The notes under the pieces are model-generated. The model saw only the letters and a list, made by a program, of their open reading frames with translations. It ran no database searches and was not told where the DNA came from. This document shows, in pieces, positions 1 through 7,411 of a DNA stretch of 11,593 nucleotides. The stretch covers positions 1 through 11,593 of the forward strand of contig JAKLKB010000169.1 of NCBI GenBank assembly GCA_023150835.1, read 5' to 3'. The DNA is from Myxococcota bacterium. Lineage in GTDB: Bacteria; Myxococcota_C; UBA6777. A program made the position numbers and the translations under genes. Numbering within the stretch: position 1 is the first letter of the stretch; each line of letters opens with the position of its first letter.

Positions 1-2
1 GC

Positions 3-116
3 TGGCAAGATACGAAAGGAGACGGAAAGATCGGATGGCAGAAGCTGTGGGAAGGTTACGAGCAATTTCTCGACATCCTCCAAGGATGGGAAATGTCAAA
101 AACATCAAGTGCATAG
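3..116 (+). CDS. C-terminal end of an unidentified protein with an EF-hand-like loop (partial)
   Basis: Thirty-seven codons stay open from the window edge to TAG at 114-116; the start lies outside. The peptide looks like real protein: four Trp, mixed charged and aliphatic residues, ending in EMSKTSSA. Near its start, DTKGDGKIGWQK fits positions 1, 5, 6 and 8 of an EF-hand loop (D-x-D/N-x-D-G-x-I), but position 12 is Lys instead of the usual Glu, so calcium binding is doubtful. It converges on the matrixin-like gene and overlaps its 3' end by 12 bp. Too little is visible to name the protein, and it could be a chance open frame. Confidence 0.4.
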   Translation, partial: WQDTKGDGKIGWQKLWEGYEQFLDILQGWEMSKTSSA

Positions 117-749
117 AAAAGAAGTGTCCAAGAGAAAGCCCCAAGGGAGGTTGGGGTTAAAGATCACGTCGCCATCGCTGAGATCGCCTTGGGAGTTGAT
201 GGGGATAGGGCGCGCAAAGGCCAGAGTTGAACTGCCTGCACCAAACTGCGCCCACTCCGCTTGGGTGGGAAAATACAGCACCACACTGCCGTCGCGTGTC
301 GAAGGGGCGAGGTTGGTGCGGATACCGCCGTAGGTTGCTTTGAACGAAGTACAGGTGGGTTTGCTCCACGCATCGACGGCTTCTTGGAGCGCGGTGGCGA
401 ACTGTGCCTCGGTGCGGCGCTGAAATCCGCCCGGTCGGTTGTTGGGGTTCCAATACCATGTCAGCGGAATGGTCTTCCATTTGTAGGCTGCGCCGCCCGA
501 ACAAGCGTTGCGGTTGGCACAATCGGGGACGCTGTTGTATCCGTTGGCTCGTGGGTTGGCGGGGTCACAACAAGCACCCGCTCCTCCGGCGTTTCCAACG
601 GTGGAGTCGCAACGGTTGCCTTTTTCTGCGCAGCGTCCGTTATAAACGAGAGGGTTCCATGCGAAAACATCGGTAGGAAGGACAAAAGTCGACACCAACA
701 AGATCGCGGCCATCTGCAACGAGCGGTGTGCGGTGGTTCGTTTGGTCAT
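105..749 (-). CDS. Secreted matrixin-like (M10-type) protein lacking the zinc-binding half
   Basis: The 214-residue product starts at ATG 749, preceded by AGGAG; a longer reading to 854 would run into the upstream gene. Residues 1-30 look like a signal peptide (hydrophobic 13-24, cleavage near VFA-WNP). Residues 40-83 are Cys-rich. Residues 91-200 resemble the N-terminal half of myxobacterial matrixin-like proteases: WKTIPLTWYWN, a helix FATALQEAVDAW, CTSF, a strand GSVVLYF, then GDLSDGDVIFNPN. Family proteases follow this with HExxHxxGxxH within a few dozen residues. Here the protein ends in FLLDTSFLCT, and no HExxH appears in any leftward frame from there to the window edge. As read it should be catalytically dead: a 3'-truncated pseudogene or a non-catalytic relative. 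It begins 31 bp after the preceding gene, so the two are probably co-transcribed. Confidence 0.72.
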   Translation of the reverse strand: MTKRTTAHRSLQMAAILLVSTFVLPTDVFAWNPLVYNGRCAEKGNRCDSTVGNAGGAGACCDPANPRANGYNSVPDCANRNACSGGAAYKWKTIPLTWYWNPNNRPGGFQRRTEAQFATALQEAVDAWSKPTCTSFKATYGGIRTNLAPSTRDGSVVLYFPTQAEWAQFGAGSSTLAFARPIPINSQGDLSDGDVIFNPNLPWGFLLDTSFLCT

Positions 750-780
750 AATTGAGGGTCTCCTGTGGGATCCGCGTTGC

Positions 781-1608
781 TTAGGGATGCGTGTGTTTGT
801 GGGGGGTGGATCGGGGGGCTTGTTTTGGGGCGATCTTGGGGATCTGTTGAACACCTTTGGGCAGAGGGTGTCGGGTGTTGAGCTTGATCGCTGGTGGGAG
901 GATCTTGAGTGTCGGCAGCGGCAAGACTTTGACTTGCTGGAAGTCTTGCCAATGTTGACGCATCCGGCTTTTCAGGACGCGCAGGCTGGTAAGTGCGGTG
1001 ATATCTTTGATCTGTGCTTGGGGGGTCGGATAGGCCGAGAGCTTGTGGTAACTTCGCGCAACGATGGGTTCGGCTGAAAAGGTGGCACCTGTGGGAGGGC
1101 GCAAGATGTGCCACTGGCCTTGGGTCCAACCAACAAGCAGATACTCGTTGGCAGGGAGATAGCGGCTCGCCTCCAAGACGGCGATCACTTCTTGGCCGAC
1201 TTCAAAGTGCGGGCTGTTGGGCATCACCACTTTTACATCGCCGATCTGGCCGCCGTAATGACGGATCACCACTTCCTTGGGGGCTTTGCGACCGACGACT
1301 TCTTCTTGGACAGCAAGCGTCACCAATGTCACCACGCCCATCTTGCGCGGAGCCCACACATAACGTTTTGCCGTCACACGGCCTTGCACGATCAACGTCG
1401 ACTTGGCGACGACTTCTTTCTCACTGAGCTTGATCAGCGAGAGCGCGTGGGCGTCTTGCATCGAACCCGCCAACAGCACAAAAGCGAGACACGTCCATAG
1501 ATAGCCCAACCACGGGTGCTGGGGGGATGTTTCTTTTTGGAAAGATCGAAGGGAAAGGATACAACGCTGATCTGCATATCCTTTGCTCATCCGTTTGCTG
1601 CCTTGCAT
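781..1608 (-). CDS. Secreted protein of unknown function, upstream of the matrixin-like gene
   Basis: The product has 275 residues. ATG 1608 is chosen because AGGAG lies 8 nt upstream; a second ATG at codon 7 lacks such a site. Residues 31-55 form a hydrophobic segment ending DAHA, a plausible signal-peptidase site, after an unusually long basic N-terminal region. The mature part begins LSLIKLSEKEVVAKSTLIVQGRV, then strand-rich sequence with HYGGQIGDVKVVMPNSPHFEVGQEVIAVLE around 140-170. This style (a substance conveyed 'with GRV', then GG...G...F..G.E...FL) recalls hypothetical secreted proteins encoded beside matrixins in Myxococcota; that link is from memory. Residues 230-275 are rich in Pro, Lys and His and probably disordered. 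It is likely the first gene of a two-gene operon. No enzymatic motif is visible. Confidence 0.75.
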   Translation of the reverse strand: MQGSKRMSKGYADQRCILSLRSFQKETSPQHPWLGYLWTCLAFVLLAGSMQDAHALSLIKLSEKEVVAKSTLIVQGRVTAKRYVWAPRKMGVVTLVTLAVQEEVVGRKAPKEVVIRHYGGQIGDVKVVMPNSPHFEVGQEVIAVLEASRYLPANEYLLVGWTQGQWHILRPPTGATFSAEPIVARSYHKLSAYPTPQAQIKDITALTSLRVLKSRMRQHWQDFQQVKVLPLPTLKILPPAIKLNTRHPLPKGVQQIPKIAPKQAPRSTPHKHTHP

Positions 1609-1791
1609 TCTCTATCTCCTGTTGAGTCCTAGGCTTTGTGGAACTTGAAAACGATGAAGTTTCCAGAAAAGACGGGAGCTTACTTGTAGCAGAAAGGTCT
1701 TGGCTTTTTGCGTTCGTTTTTGGAACCGACGAGGGGCTTGTCGAAAAGGCGGGAAACGCGGGACGTGGGCGCGAAAAGGCATCCGATGCGC

Positions 1792-3273
1792 TCAAGCCAA
1801 ACGCACGACTTTGTGCCAAAGCGAAAGGCGATCTTGCACGATGGCAGCATCCATCTTCGGAGAAAATGTGCGGTCTTCTTTCCAAGTCTCCCGAATCTCC
1901 TCTGTCGAAGACCACAGCCCTGCCCCCAATCCCGCAAGAAAAGCCGCACCAAGAGCCGTCGTTTCAAGCATTTGTGGACGCACGATCGGCGCTTGCAAAA
2001 GATCCGATTGAAACTGCATCATCAAGTTGTTTTGCGAAGCTCCCCCATCCACCTTCAGTCCAGTAATCGGTTTGCCCAAGTCCGAGGCCATCGCCGTCAA
2101 GACATCGTGCGTCATAAAGGCGATGCCTTCGAGCGTTGCGCGTGCAAGATGCGCTGTGTTGGTTCCGCGTGTAATCCCCCAGATCAAACCCCGCGCATCA
2201 GGATTCCAATACGGCGCACCAAGCCCCGTCAAGGCCGGCACAAAGATCACACCCCCGCTGTCTTCCACCGAGGCCGCAAGCTCCTCACTTTCGGGACTTT
2301 TGGGAATGAACTTCATCTGATCGCGTAGCCATTGCACCGCAGCACCCGCAATAAACACACTCCCTTCAAGCGCGTACTGCGCGGCCTGCCCTTGGATCTG
2401 CCATGCCACCGTCGTCAGTAGCCCATGTTCCGAAGGGATCGGCTTGTTCCCTGTGTTGACCAGCAAAAATGCTCCCGTTCCGTATGTGCATTTTGCATCC
2501 CCCACCGAAAAACAAGCCTGACCAAACAACGCCGATTGCTGATCGCCTGCCATCCCCGCGATCGGAATGCCCGATGGCAACGCACCTTCCGCAACGGTAT
2601 GACCATAGATCTCCGCGCTGCTGCGGATACTCGGCAACATCTTCATCGGTACACGCAGTGGACCGCACAGATCTTCCGACCATTCAAGCGTATGCAGATC
2701 CATCAACAGCGTCCGTGATGCGTTGCTCACATCCGTCACAAAGCTCCCCCCGCCCGTCAGTCGCCACACCAGATAGGTGTCGATCGTACCAAAGCAAAGC
2801 TCGCCCTGTTCGGCCTTGGCGCGTGCGCCTTCCACATTGTCCAAGATCCAGCGCACCTTGGTCCCCGAAAAATAAGGATCCAACACAAGACCCGTTTTTT
2901 CCCGATAACGCGGCTCCAATCCCGCTTCTTTGAGTTCTCGACACAAGTCCGTTGTGCGGCGACATTGCCAGACGATCGCGTTGTAGATCGGCTTGTGCGT
3001 CTTGCGATCCCAGACCACCGTCGTCTCCCGTTGGTTGGTGATCCCGATCGCTCCGATCTGATCGCCTCCCACTCCTGCCTCTTCTAAACACGCTTTGATC
3101 GCCTGTTGCACCGATCGCCAGATCGCTTCGGGATCATGCTCCACCCAGCCCGGCCTCGGATAGATCTGCGCGTACTCGCAATTCGCCCGACCTTTGACCT
3201 CCAACGCCCGATCCAAAAGCATCACTGTACTGCCCGTCGTCCCTTGATCGATCGACATCACATAACCCGCCAT
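1792..3273 (-). CDS. glpK: Glycerol kinase
   Basis: The enzyme phosphorylates glycerol with ATP to sn-glycerol 3-phosphate in the cytoplasm. The product is 493 residues; E. coli GlpK is about 502. ATG 3273 is preceded by GAGGAG at good spacing; the open frame extends to 3453, but the extra residues are basic and unlike the family. FGGY-kinase landmarks occur in order: SIDQGTTGST at 7-16 (phosphate-binding loop), NQRETTVVWDR at 80-90 with glycerol-contacting Arg82 and Glu83, DPYFSGTK at 132-139 with Tyr134, AGDQQSALFG at 242-251 with catalytic Asp244, YGTGAF at 264-269, GLGAPYW at 350-356, and VDGGASQNN at 408-416. All key residues are intact. There is no glpF, glpD or glpR in the window. It is divergent from the PEP-utilising enzyme gene, with 291 bp between starts. 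A TATAGT at 3378-3373 (minus strand) could be its -10, but no good -35 was found. Confidence 0.97.
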   Translation of the reverse strand: MAGYVMSIDQGTTGSTVMLLDRALEVKGRANCEYAQIYPRPGWVEHDPEAIWRSVQQAIKACLEEAGVGGDQIGAIGITNQRETTVVWDRKTHKPIYNAIVWQCRRTTDLCRELKEAGLEPRYREKTGLVLDPYFSGTKVRWILDNVEGARAKAEQGELCFGTIDTYLVWRLTGGGSFVTDVSNASRTLLMDLHTLEWSEDLCGPLRVPMKMLPSIRSSAEIYGHTVAEGALPSGIPIAGMAGDQQSALFGQACFSVGDAKCTYGTGAFLLVNTGNKPIPSEHGLLTTVAWQIQGQAAQYALEGSVFIAGAAVQWLRDQMKFIPKSPESEELAASVEDSGGVIFVPALTGLGAPYWNPDARGLIWGITRGTNTAHLARATLEGIAFMTHDVLTAMASDLGKPITGLKVDGGASQNNLMMQFQSDLLQAPIVRPQMLETTALGAAFLAGLGAGLWSSTEEIRETWKEDRTFSPKMDAAIVQDRLSLWHKVVRLA

Positions 3274-3446
3274 CCGCTTTCTCCTCAGATGATGCTTGCG
3301 TCGCTTCTTTTGCCCTTTGTTCGGCTCTTTTCGCGACGGGTGACTCGTTCTCTTCTTCCTCAACAAAAACGCACTATACAAACCCCCTTCTATCAAGGGA
3401 AGGCCCATCCCTCCTGCCCCCCCTTTCGTGACCCTGATTTCTTTCC

Positions 3447-3475
3447 TTGACAAACCTCTTTCTTTCTTTTATTTG
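3447..3475 (+). promoter_or_regulatory. Candidate sigma70-type promoter of the PEP-utilising enzyme gene
   Basis: A perfect TTGACA at 3447-3452 is followed, after 17 bp, by TATTTG at 3470-3475, a weak -10 matching only TAT. The predicted transcription start is near 3482, leaving an 80-nt leader before ATG 3565. The TGTTCA repeats begin immediately at that start, the expected place for a repressor. The rest of the 291-bp divergent region is pyrimidine-rich on this strand. Confidence 0.5.
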
Positions 3476-3482
3476 ATGACCA

Positions 3483-3519
3483 TGTTCATCGAGTGTGTTC
3501 AATGAGCTTGTTCACTAAG
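3483..3519 (+). promoter_or_regulatory. Three 13-bp-phased TGTTCA repeats: probable TetR operator
   Basis: TGTTCATCGAG (3483-3493), TGTTCAATGAG (3496-3506) and TGTTCACTAAG (3509-3519) are direct repeats at exact 13-bp spacing, each sharing TGTTCA plus a trailing AG. The middle unit is identical over 11 bp to 8642-8652 in front of the tetR-type gene. The array lies at the predicted transcription start of the 843-aa enzyme, so bound protein would block transcription. That the TetR protein of this window binds here is inferred. Confidence 0.55.
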
Positions 3520-3564
3520 AAATGAGACGGGGATCTCCGAGCGGAAGAGAAGGCGGGTAAAGAC

Positions 3565-6096
3565 ATGGCGGTGCATTGGTTTGGAGACGAAGAGACGAAG
3601 GAACTGAGTTTGGTGGGAGGGAAGGGCTGGAATCTGGGCGAGATGTATCGTGCAGGATTTCCAGTACCGAAGGGTTTTTGTGTGAGCGCAAAAGCGTATG
3701 AGCGTGTGTTAAAGATGCCGAGGATGTGGGAGCAGATCAGCGAGTATTTGGAGAAGATGAAAGGAGCGGATATCACGGCGAAACAGGTGTATGCGGAGCA
3801 GATACGTTCGTTGTGGTGGGAAGTGGAGATCCCGACAGATATCGCACAGGCTGTAAGCGAGGCTTACGAAGCGTTGGGGGGAGAGCGGTTGGTGGCGGTG
3901 CGGTCTTCGGCGACGGCGGAGGATCTGCCTGAGGCGAGCTTTGCGGGCCAACAGGAGACCTTTTTGGGGGTGAGAGGGCAAGAGTCGTTGTTGTCGAAGG
4001 TGCGGTCTTGTTGGTCTTCGTTGTGGGCGCTGCGTTCGATGGATTACCGAGAGCGACAAGGTTTTCCACATGAGAGCGTGCGGCTGTCGGTGGTTGTGCA
4101 GGAGATGATCTCGCCCGATGTTGCGGGAGTGTTGTTTACGGTAAATCCGTTGAATGGGCAGCCACAGCAGATGCTGTTGAATGCGTCGTATGGACTTGGA
4201 GAGACGGTGGTTTCGGGGCGGGTGACACCGGATACATACACGTTGCACAAGGGCGAGCCGTTGCGTGTGATCGAACGTGTGTTGGGTGAGAAGGCCGAGC
4301 GTTTGGATATGTTGCCTGAGAGCGGAACGGTGGCAACGCCCGTGGATGCGGAGGCAAGGGGCCGCTTTTCTTTGAGCGAGGGTGCGTTGCAAAAGCTGGT
4401 GCAGCTCGGGATGCGGGTGGAAGGGCATTACAGCGCGCCACAAGATATCGAGTGGGGTGTGGTGGGAGAGGACGTGTTTTTGTTGCAAACGCGGCCGATC
4501 ACGACGCTTGCGCAGATCCCGCCGTCTGTGGAGGTGAGACCCACGAAGAAACTATCTTCTCTTCAATCACGGATCTTGGACGATATCTTGGAGCATTTTC
4601 CTGACGCTCCGTATCCCTTGGATCATGCGTCGGTGGTCGATACGTATCAGCAATTCTTGGATGCGACGCGGGCTTTGGGGATCACCATGACCGAGGCCAA
4701 GCAGATGATCCGTATGGACGAGGAGGGTCGGCCTTTTGTGGAGATCGGGCGGATGGGGGCGAATCTGCGGTTGTTGGGGTTGCCGTGGATTGTTTGGCGC
4801 AAGATGCGGCGAGATCCGTCGTTGTGGAGAACAGCCGAAGAAGAAGGGGTTGCGCTGCGTTTGCAAGCGCTTGGAGAAGTGGATCTCGATCCTCTCGATG
4901 ACAAGGGACTTGTGGAGCATACAAAACAAGCGAATGCTTTGGCTTCGGCGGTGGGCAAGACGCGCTTTGCGGACTACATCTATCCAGCGATCTTGCGCTC
5001 TGTTTGGCTCAAGCTGTTGATGCGTTTGGCGGGGCAGCGCGGAGCAGAGAGCTTTGATCTGTTGGGCGATCTCTCCTTCAAGACCGCAGAGATCCATCAT
5101 GCTTTGTCCGAAATGGCGAAGACAGCGCGGCGCGTCCCTTCGGTGGCGGCTTGGTTTCGTGAGGCGACGCCTCCGCTGCGTCTGGAGGATGTCGCACAAA
5201 ATCCCGAAGCATCGGCGTTTGTGACCGAGTTTGGTGCATTTTTGAAGCGCTACGGAGCGCGCACAAACAAGGTGTATCTGCCTTTTTCCAATCTTTCGTG
5301 GGGTGAACAGCCTTCGGCGCTGCTTGCGACGCTTGCGGTGATGGTGCGTTCTTCCGAAGCAGAACAAGACGAAGAGGCCCAACGCATCGAGCGATATCGC
5401 CAGCTTGTGCAACGGATCACGGCGAAGTTGCCGTGGTTGTTGAGGCGGTCTTTTACGCGGACGCTGGAGCGTTTTCGTGAAGGGCATATCGCACGAGAAG
5501 CCACGTTGTTTGCGATCGAAGGGGCTTTTGTGCAGGCGCGGCGCGGGGTGTATGCTTTGGCGCAGCGCTTTGTTGCACGAGGTCTGCTGCAAGACGCAAA
5601 CGATGTGCGCTATCTTACACTCGAAGAGATCGAGGGGGGCGTTGACAAAAAGCTCGAACCAGAAGCGATCAAGGCGAGGGTTGCGTCACGGAAAAAAGCG
5701 CGTCGAACAGCGCAGTCCTTTTGGCAAGCAAGGCCCATCCTCTCAGGAAGCTCCGAAAAAGGCGTATACAAGGGCATTGCAGGAAGCCCGGGCCAAGCGA
5801 CAGGAACGGTTTGTGTGGTGATGGGTGTCGATGCGTTTTTTAAGCTGCAAGAAGGGGATATCTTGGTCTGCCCTTACACAGATCCAACATGGACGCCGCT
5901 GTTTGCGATGGCGTCAGCGGTTGTGGCCGACACAGGCGGGCCTCTTTCACACGCCGCGATTGTTGCGCGAGAGTACCAGATCCCCGCTGTCTTGGGTTTG
6001 TCCAACGCCACCACGATCTTCCAAGATGGGATGCGCGTCTCTGTGGACGGAACAACGGGCCTCGTGCGCATCTTGGCGCAAGTGTCCGAGGCGTAG
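3565..6096 (+). CDS. PEP-utilising / PEP-synthase-like phosphotransferase with rifampicin-phosphotransferase-like architecture
   Basis: The product has 843 residues; ATG 3565 follows an AAGGCGG-type site. Residues 1-313 form the PPDK/PEP-synthase ATP-grasp domain: LVGGKGWNLGEM (16-27), VPKGF (34-38), VAVRSSATAEDLPEASFAGQ (110-129), QEMISPDVAGVLFTVNP (179-195), NASYGLGE (206-213), and LLQTRPIT (306-313). Residues about 320-735 form a long, mostly helical region. Residues 737-843 form the swivelling phosphohistidine domain, starting GIAGSPG, with VADTGGPLSHAAIVARE carrying the predicted phosphohistidine His796. In PEP synthase and PPDK this domain is central and followed by a PEP-binding TIM barrel; here the protein ends after it. 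That order (ATP-grasp, helical substrate region, C-terminal His domain) and the length match rifampicin phosphotransferase (about 867 aa), which moves the ATP beta-phosphate to the drug. The substrate here is unknown because the middle domain is the variable part. It probably heads an operon with the next gene. Confidence 0.9.
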   Translation: MAVHWFGDEETKELSLVGGKGWNLGEMYRAGFPVPKGFCVSAKAYERVLKMPRMWEQISEYLEKMKGADITAKQVYAEQIRSLWWEVEIPTDIAQAVSEAYEALGGERLVAVRSSATAEDLPEASFAGQQETFLGVRGQESLLSKVRSCWSSLWALRSMDYRERQGFPHESVRLSVVVQEMISPDVAGVLFTVNPLNGQPQQMLLNASYGLGETVVSGRVTPDTYTLHKGEPLRVIERVLGEKAERLDMLPESGTVATPVDAEARGRFSLSEGALQKLVQLGMRVEGHYSAPQDIEWGVVGEDVFLLQTRPITTLAQIPPSVEVRPTKKLSSLQSRILDDILEHFPDAPYPLDHASVVDTYQQFLDATRALGITMTEAKQMIRMDEEGRPFVEIGRMGANLRLLGLPWIVWRKMRRDPSLWRTAEEEGVALRLQALGEVDLDPLDDKGLVEHTKQANALASAVGKTRFADYIYPAILRSVWLKLLMRLAGQRGAESFDLLGDLSFKTAEIHHALSEMAKTARRVPSVAAWFREATPPLRLEDVAQNPEASAFVTEFGAFLKRYGARTNKVYLPFSNLSWGEQPSALLATLAVMVRSSEAEQDEEAQRIERYRQLVQRITAKLPWLLRRSFTRTLERFREGHIAREATLFAIEGAFVQARRGVYALAQRFVARGLLQDANDVRYLTLEEIEGGVDKKLEPEAIKARVASRKKARRTAQSFWQARPILSGSSEKGVYKGIAGSPGQATGTVCVVMGVDAFFKLQEGDILVCPYTDPTWTPLFAMASAVVADTGGPLSHAAIVAREYQIPAVLGLSNATTIFQDGMRVSVDGTTGLVRILAQVSEA

Positions 6097-6109
6097 CGTT
6101 ATTTCGCCG

Positions 6110-6232
6110 TTGTTGTGTGTTGCGGATGAGCCGAGGTGATCGATGTGAAGTGTGCTGTGGCCTTTGTTGTTTGTTGCGGATGAACCGAGGTGATCGATGT
6201 TAAGCGTGCTGTGGCCTTCGTTGTTTGTTGCG
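6110..6232 (+). repeat. 54-bp tandem duplication spanning a ribosome-binding site and start codon
   Basis: Copy 1 (6110-6163) and copy 2 (6164-6217) match at 50 of 54 positions, and a third partial copy runs over 6218-6232. Each full copy contains GAGGTGATCGATG, a ribosome-binding site and ATG. Copy 2 supplies the start of the membrane-protein gene. Copy 1 reads ATG-TGA at 6143-6148 because of one substitution, giving a start directly followed by stop. The period is 18 codons, so the duplication is in frame. Confidence 0.9.
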
Positions 6233-6859
6233 TTGAGCGGATCGTTGTCTGTGGGATCGATCTTGATCGTGCTGTTGTTGTTGAGCAGCCAGCGCGGGGC
6301 GTGGGTTGCTTCTTCGTATGTTTTCGGATACTGCGCGGGATATCTTAGCTTGGGCGGAGTTCTCTGGCTCGCAAGTCAACGCACTGCCGCGCTTTCCGTT
6401 TCCAAAACCGTCTCATCCAGCGTGTTGATCGGCTTGGGCGGGCTGTTGTTGTTCTTTGCCTTCCGTTCGTGGAAAAAAGAGGCATCCGAAGAAAAACCGA
6501 GCTTTTTTTCTTTTTTTGATGCGATCTCTCCCCAAAAATCTGCTTTCTTTGGGTTTCTTGTGGCATTACTCAATGTCAAAAATCTGGCTCTTTTTTTGTC
6601 CTCACTTTCTTTTTTGCTTGCAAGTCATCTTGCGATCAACGAAGGGCTTGTTGTCTTGTTTTCGATCGTCCTTGTTTTTTGTTTTGGAGTGTATTTACCG
6701 CTGTTTGTGTACCTACTTTTTCCTAAGCGCTCTGCTGCTTTTTTGGCGTGGATGCGTTGGTGGCTTGAGGCCAAAAAGCGCGCCTTGTCGATCGGCGTGT
6801 TGCTCTTCTTTGGAGTGATCTTTTCGGGTCGTGGCTTACTGTTTTTTTTGAGGGGATGA
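6197..6859 (+). CDS. Six-helix membrane protein, probable GAP / Sap (sulfolipid-1-addressing-like) family
   Basis: The 220-residue inner-membrane protein starts at ATG 6197, just after GAGGTGATCG. Hydrophobic spans lie at about 7-30, 36-59, 72-90, 114-143, 148-176 and 196-217. A basic/acidic loop (RSWKKEASEEK, 90-100) and SPQKSAFFGFLVALLNVKNLALFL (111-134) match the GAP/SfLAP pattern of a loop, then SP...GF..A.LN.KNL at the head of helix 4. This family is LysE-like and is linked to export or addressing of lipids and small molecules, mainly from actinobacterial work, so the substrate is unknown. It starts 100 bp after the PEP-utilising enzyme on the same strand, with the 54-bp duplication between; shared transcription is likely. 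Family assignment rests on topology and the LNxKNL motif, so a LysE/RhtB-type exporter is the alternative. Confidence 0.75.
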   Translation: MLSVLWPSLFVALSGSLSVGSILIVLLLLSSQRGAWVASSYVFGYCAGYLSLGGVLWLASQRTAALSVSKTVSSSVLIGLGGLLLFFAFRSWKKEASEEKPSFFSFFDAISPQKSAFFGFLVALLNVKNLALFLSSLSFLLASHLAINEGLVVLFSIVLVFCFGVYLPLFVYLLFPKRSAAFLAWMRWWLEAKKRALSIGVLLFFGVIFSGRGLLFFLRG

Positions 6860-6927
6860 TAATACAGGCGGATCTCGTATGACGGGCGGGGATGATACAA
6901 CAGGCGGATCTCATATTATGGGCGGGG
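6852..6927. repeat. 36-bp tandem duplication between convergent genes
   Basis: Copies at 6852-6887 and 6888-6923 match at 31 of 36 positions, and 6924-6927 (GGGG) begins a third. The first copy contains the TGA of the membrane-protein gene and the second the TAA of the leftward lipoprotein gene. No hairpin plus T-run terminator was found here. Confidence 0.85.
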
Positions 6928-7398
6928 AGAGGTGACACGAGAAAAGAGCAAGGGTTGTTTTTTTCCCGTGTCATCGCTTGCACAGACGATCTTTTCTTTG
7001 CTCCAAGAACACAGCGAGATCGCGGCTTCTGTTTTTCCTTGAGGTGTGAGTGTGAGCTTCAATCGGCCTTCCACAAATCGCCATTCGCCCCGATCGACCT
7101 GTGTTTCTACATGGCCTTTGATCAACGGATTGATCATCGCCATCTTCATCTCTGCCGAACCATCGGAGCGTAGCACCAAGATCACACCCATGCGCCCCAA
7201 CATCGCTCTCTGGAATTGCGCGAATTGCGCTTTTTCTTTCGGAAGCCCTGCGACTTCTTCGCGGGCGACTTGTTTCATCGCACTCTCTTCGAGCCGGTAC
7301 TCTCCCGCCACTTCACTGGCTTTGCAGCCTGTGCCGATCAACAAAAGCGCCGTCCATCCGAGCGTTCCCGCGAGTTTTCGCACACCATACCAATCCAT
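6916..7398 (-). CDS. Small predicted lipoprotein of unknown function
   Basis: The 160-residue product starts at ATG 7398, with GGAG 7 nt upstream. Residues 12-25 are hydrophobic and end LLIGTGC, an acceptable lipobox with Cys25, so it is probably a periplasm-facing lipoprotein. The mature part starts VAGEYRLEESAMK, a helical region (38-68), then strand-like VILVLRSDGSAEMKMAMINP, RGEWRFVEGRLKLTLTP, and two Cys (LCSW and VCAS) before LLFSRV. 'GEY.L...' followed by a helix and a small beta barrel recalls lipocalin-like exported proteins, but this is only an impression. It is a diverged paralogue of the gene 13 bp upstream (same layout, NP, EW, two Cys, LxFxR), and the two are almost certainly co-transcribed. 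Confidence 0.78.
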   Translation of the reverse strand: MDWYGVRKLAGTLGWTALLLIGTGCKASEVAGEYRLEESAMKQVAREEVAGLPKEKAQFAQFQRAMLGRMGVILVLRSDGSAEMKMAMINPLIKGHVETQVDRGEWRFVEGRLKLTLTPQGKTEAAISLCSWSKEKIVCASDDTGKKQPLLFSRVTSPRP

Positions 7399-7411
7399 CT
7401 TTTTTCTCCAT

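Noticed and set aside
261-755. Rightward 164-residue open frame
   Set aside because: Antisense shadow of the matrixin-like gene, whose signal peptide, ribosome-binding site and fold-like sequence are on the other strand.
3274-3453. Longer glycerol kinase start at 3453
   Set aside because: ATG 3273 has GAGGAG and begins directly with the family's N-terminal motif; the extension is basic low-quality sequence.
4567-5592. Leftward 341-residue open frame within the PEP-utilising enzyme gene
   Set aside because: Antisense of a clearly coding region; its product is rich in Arg, Gln and His, with no domain.
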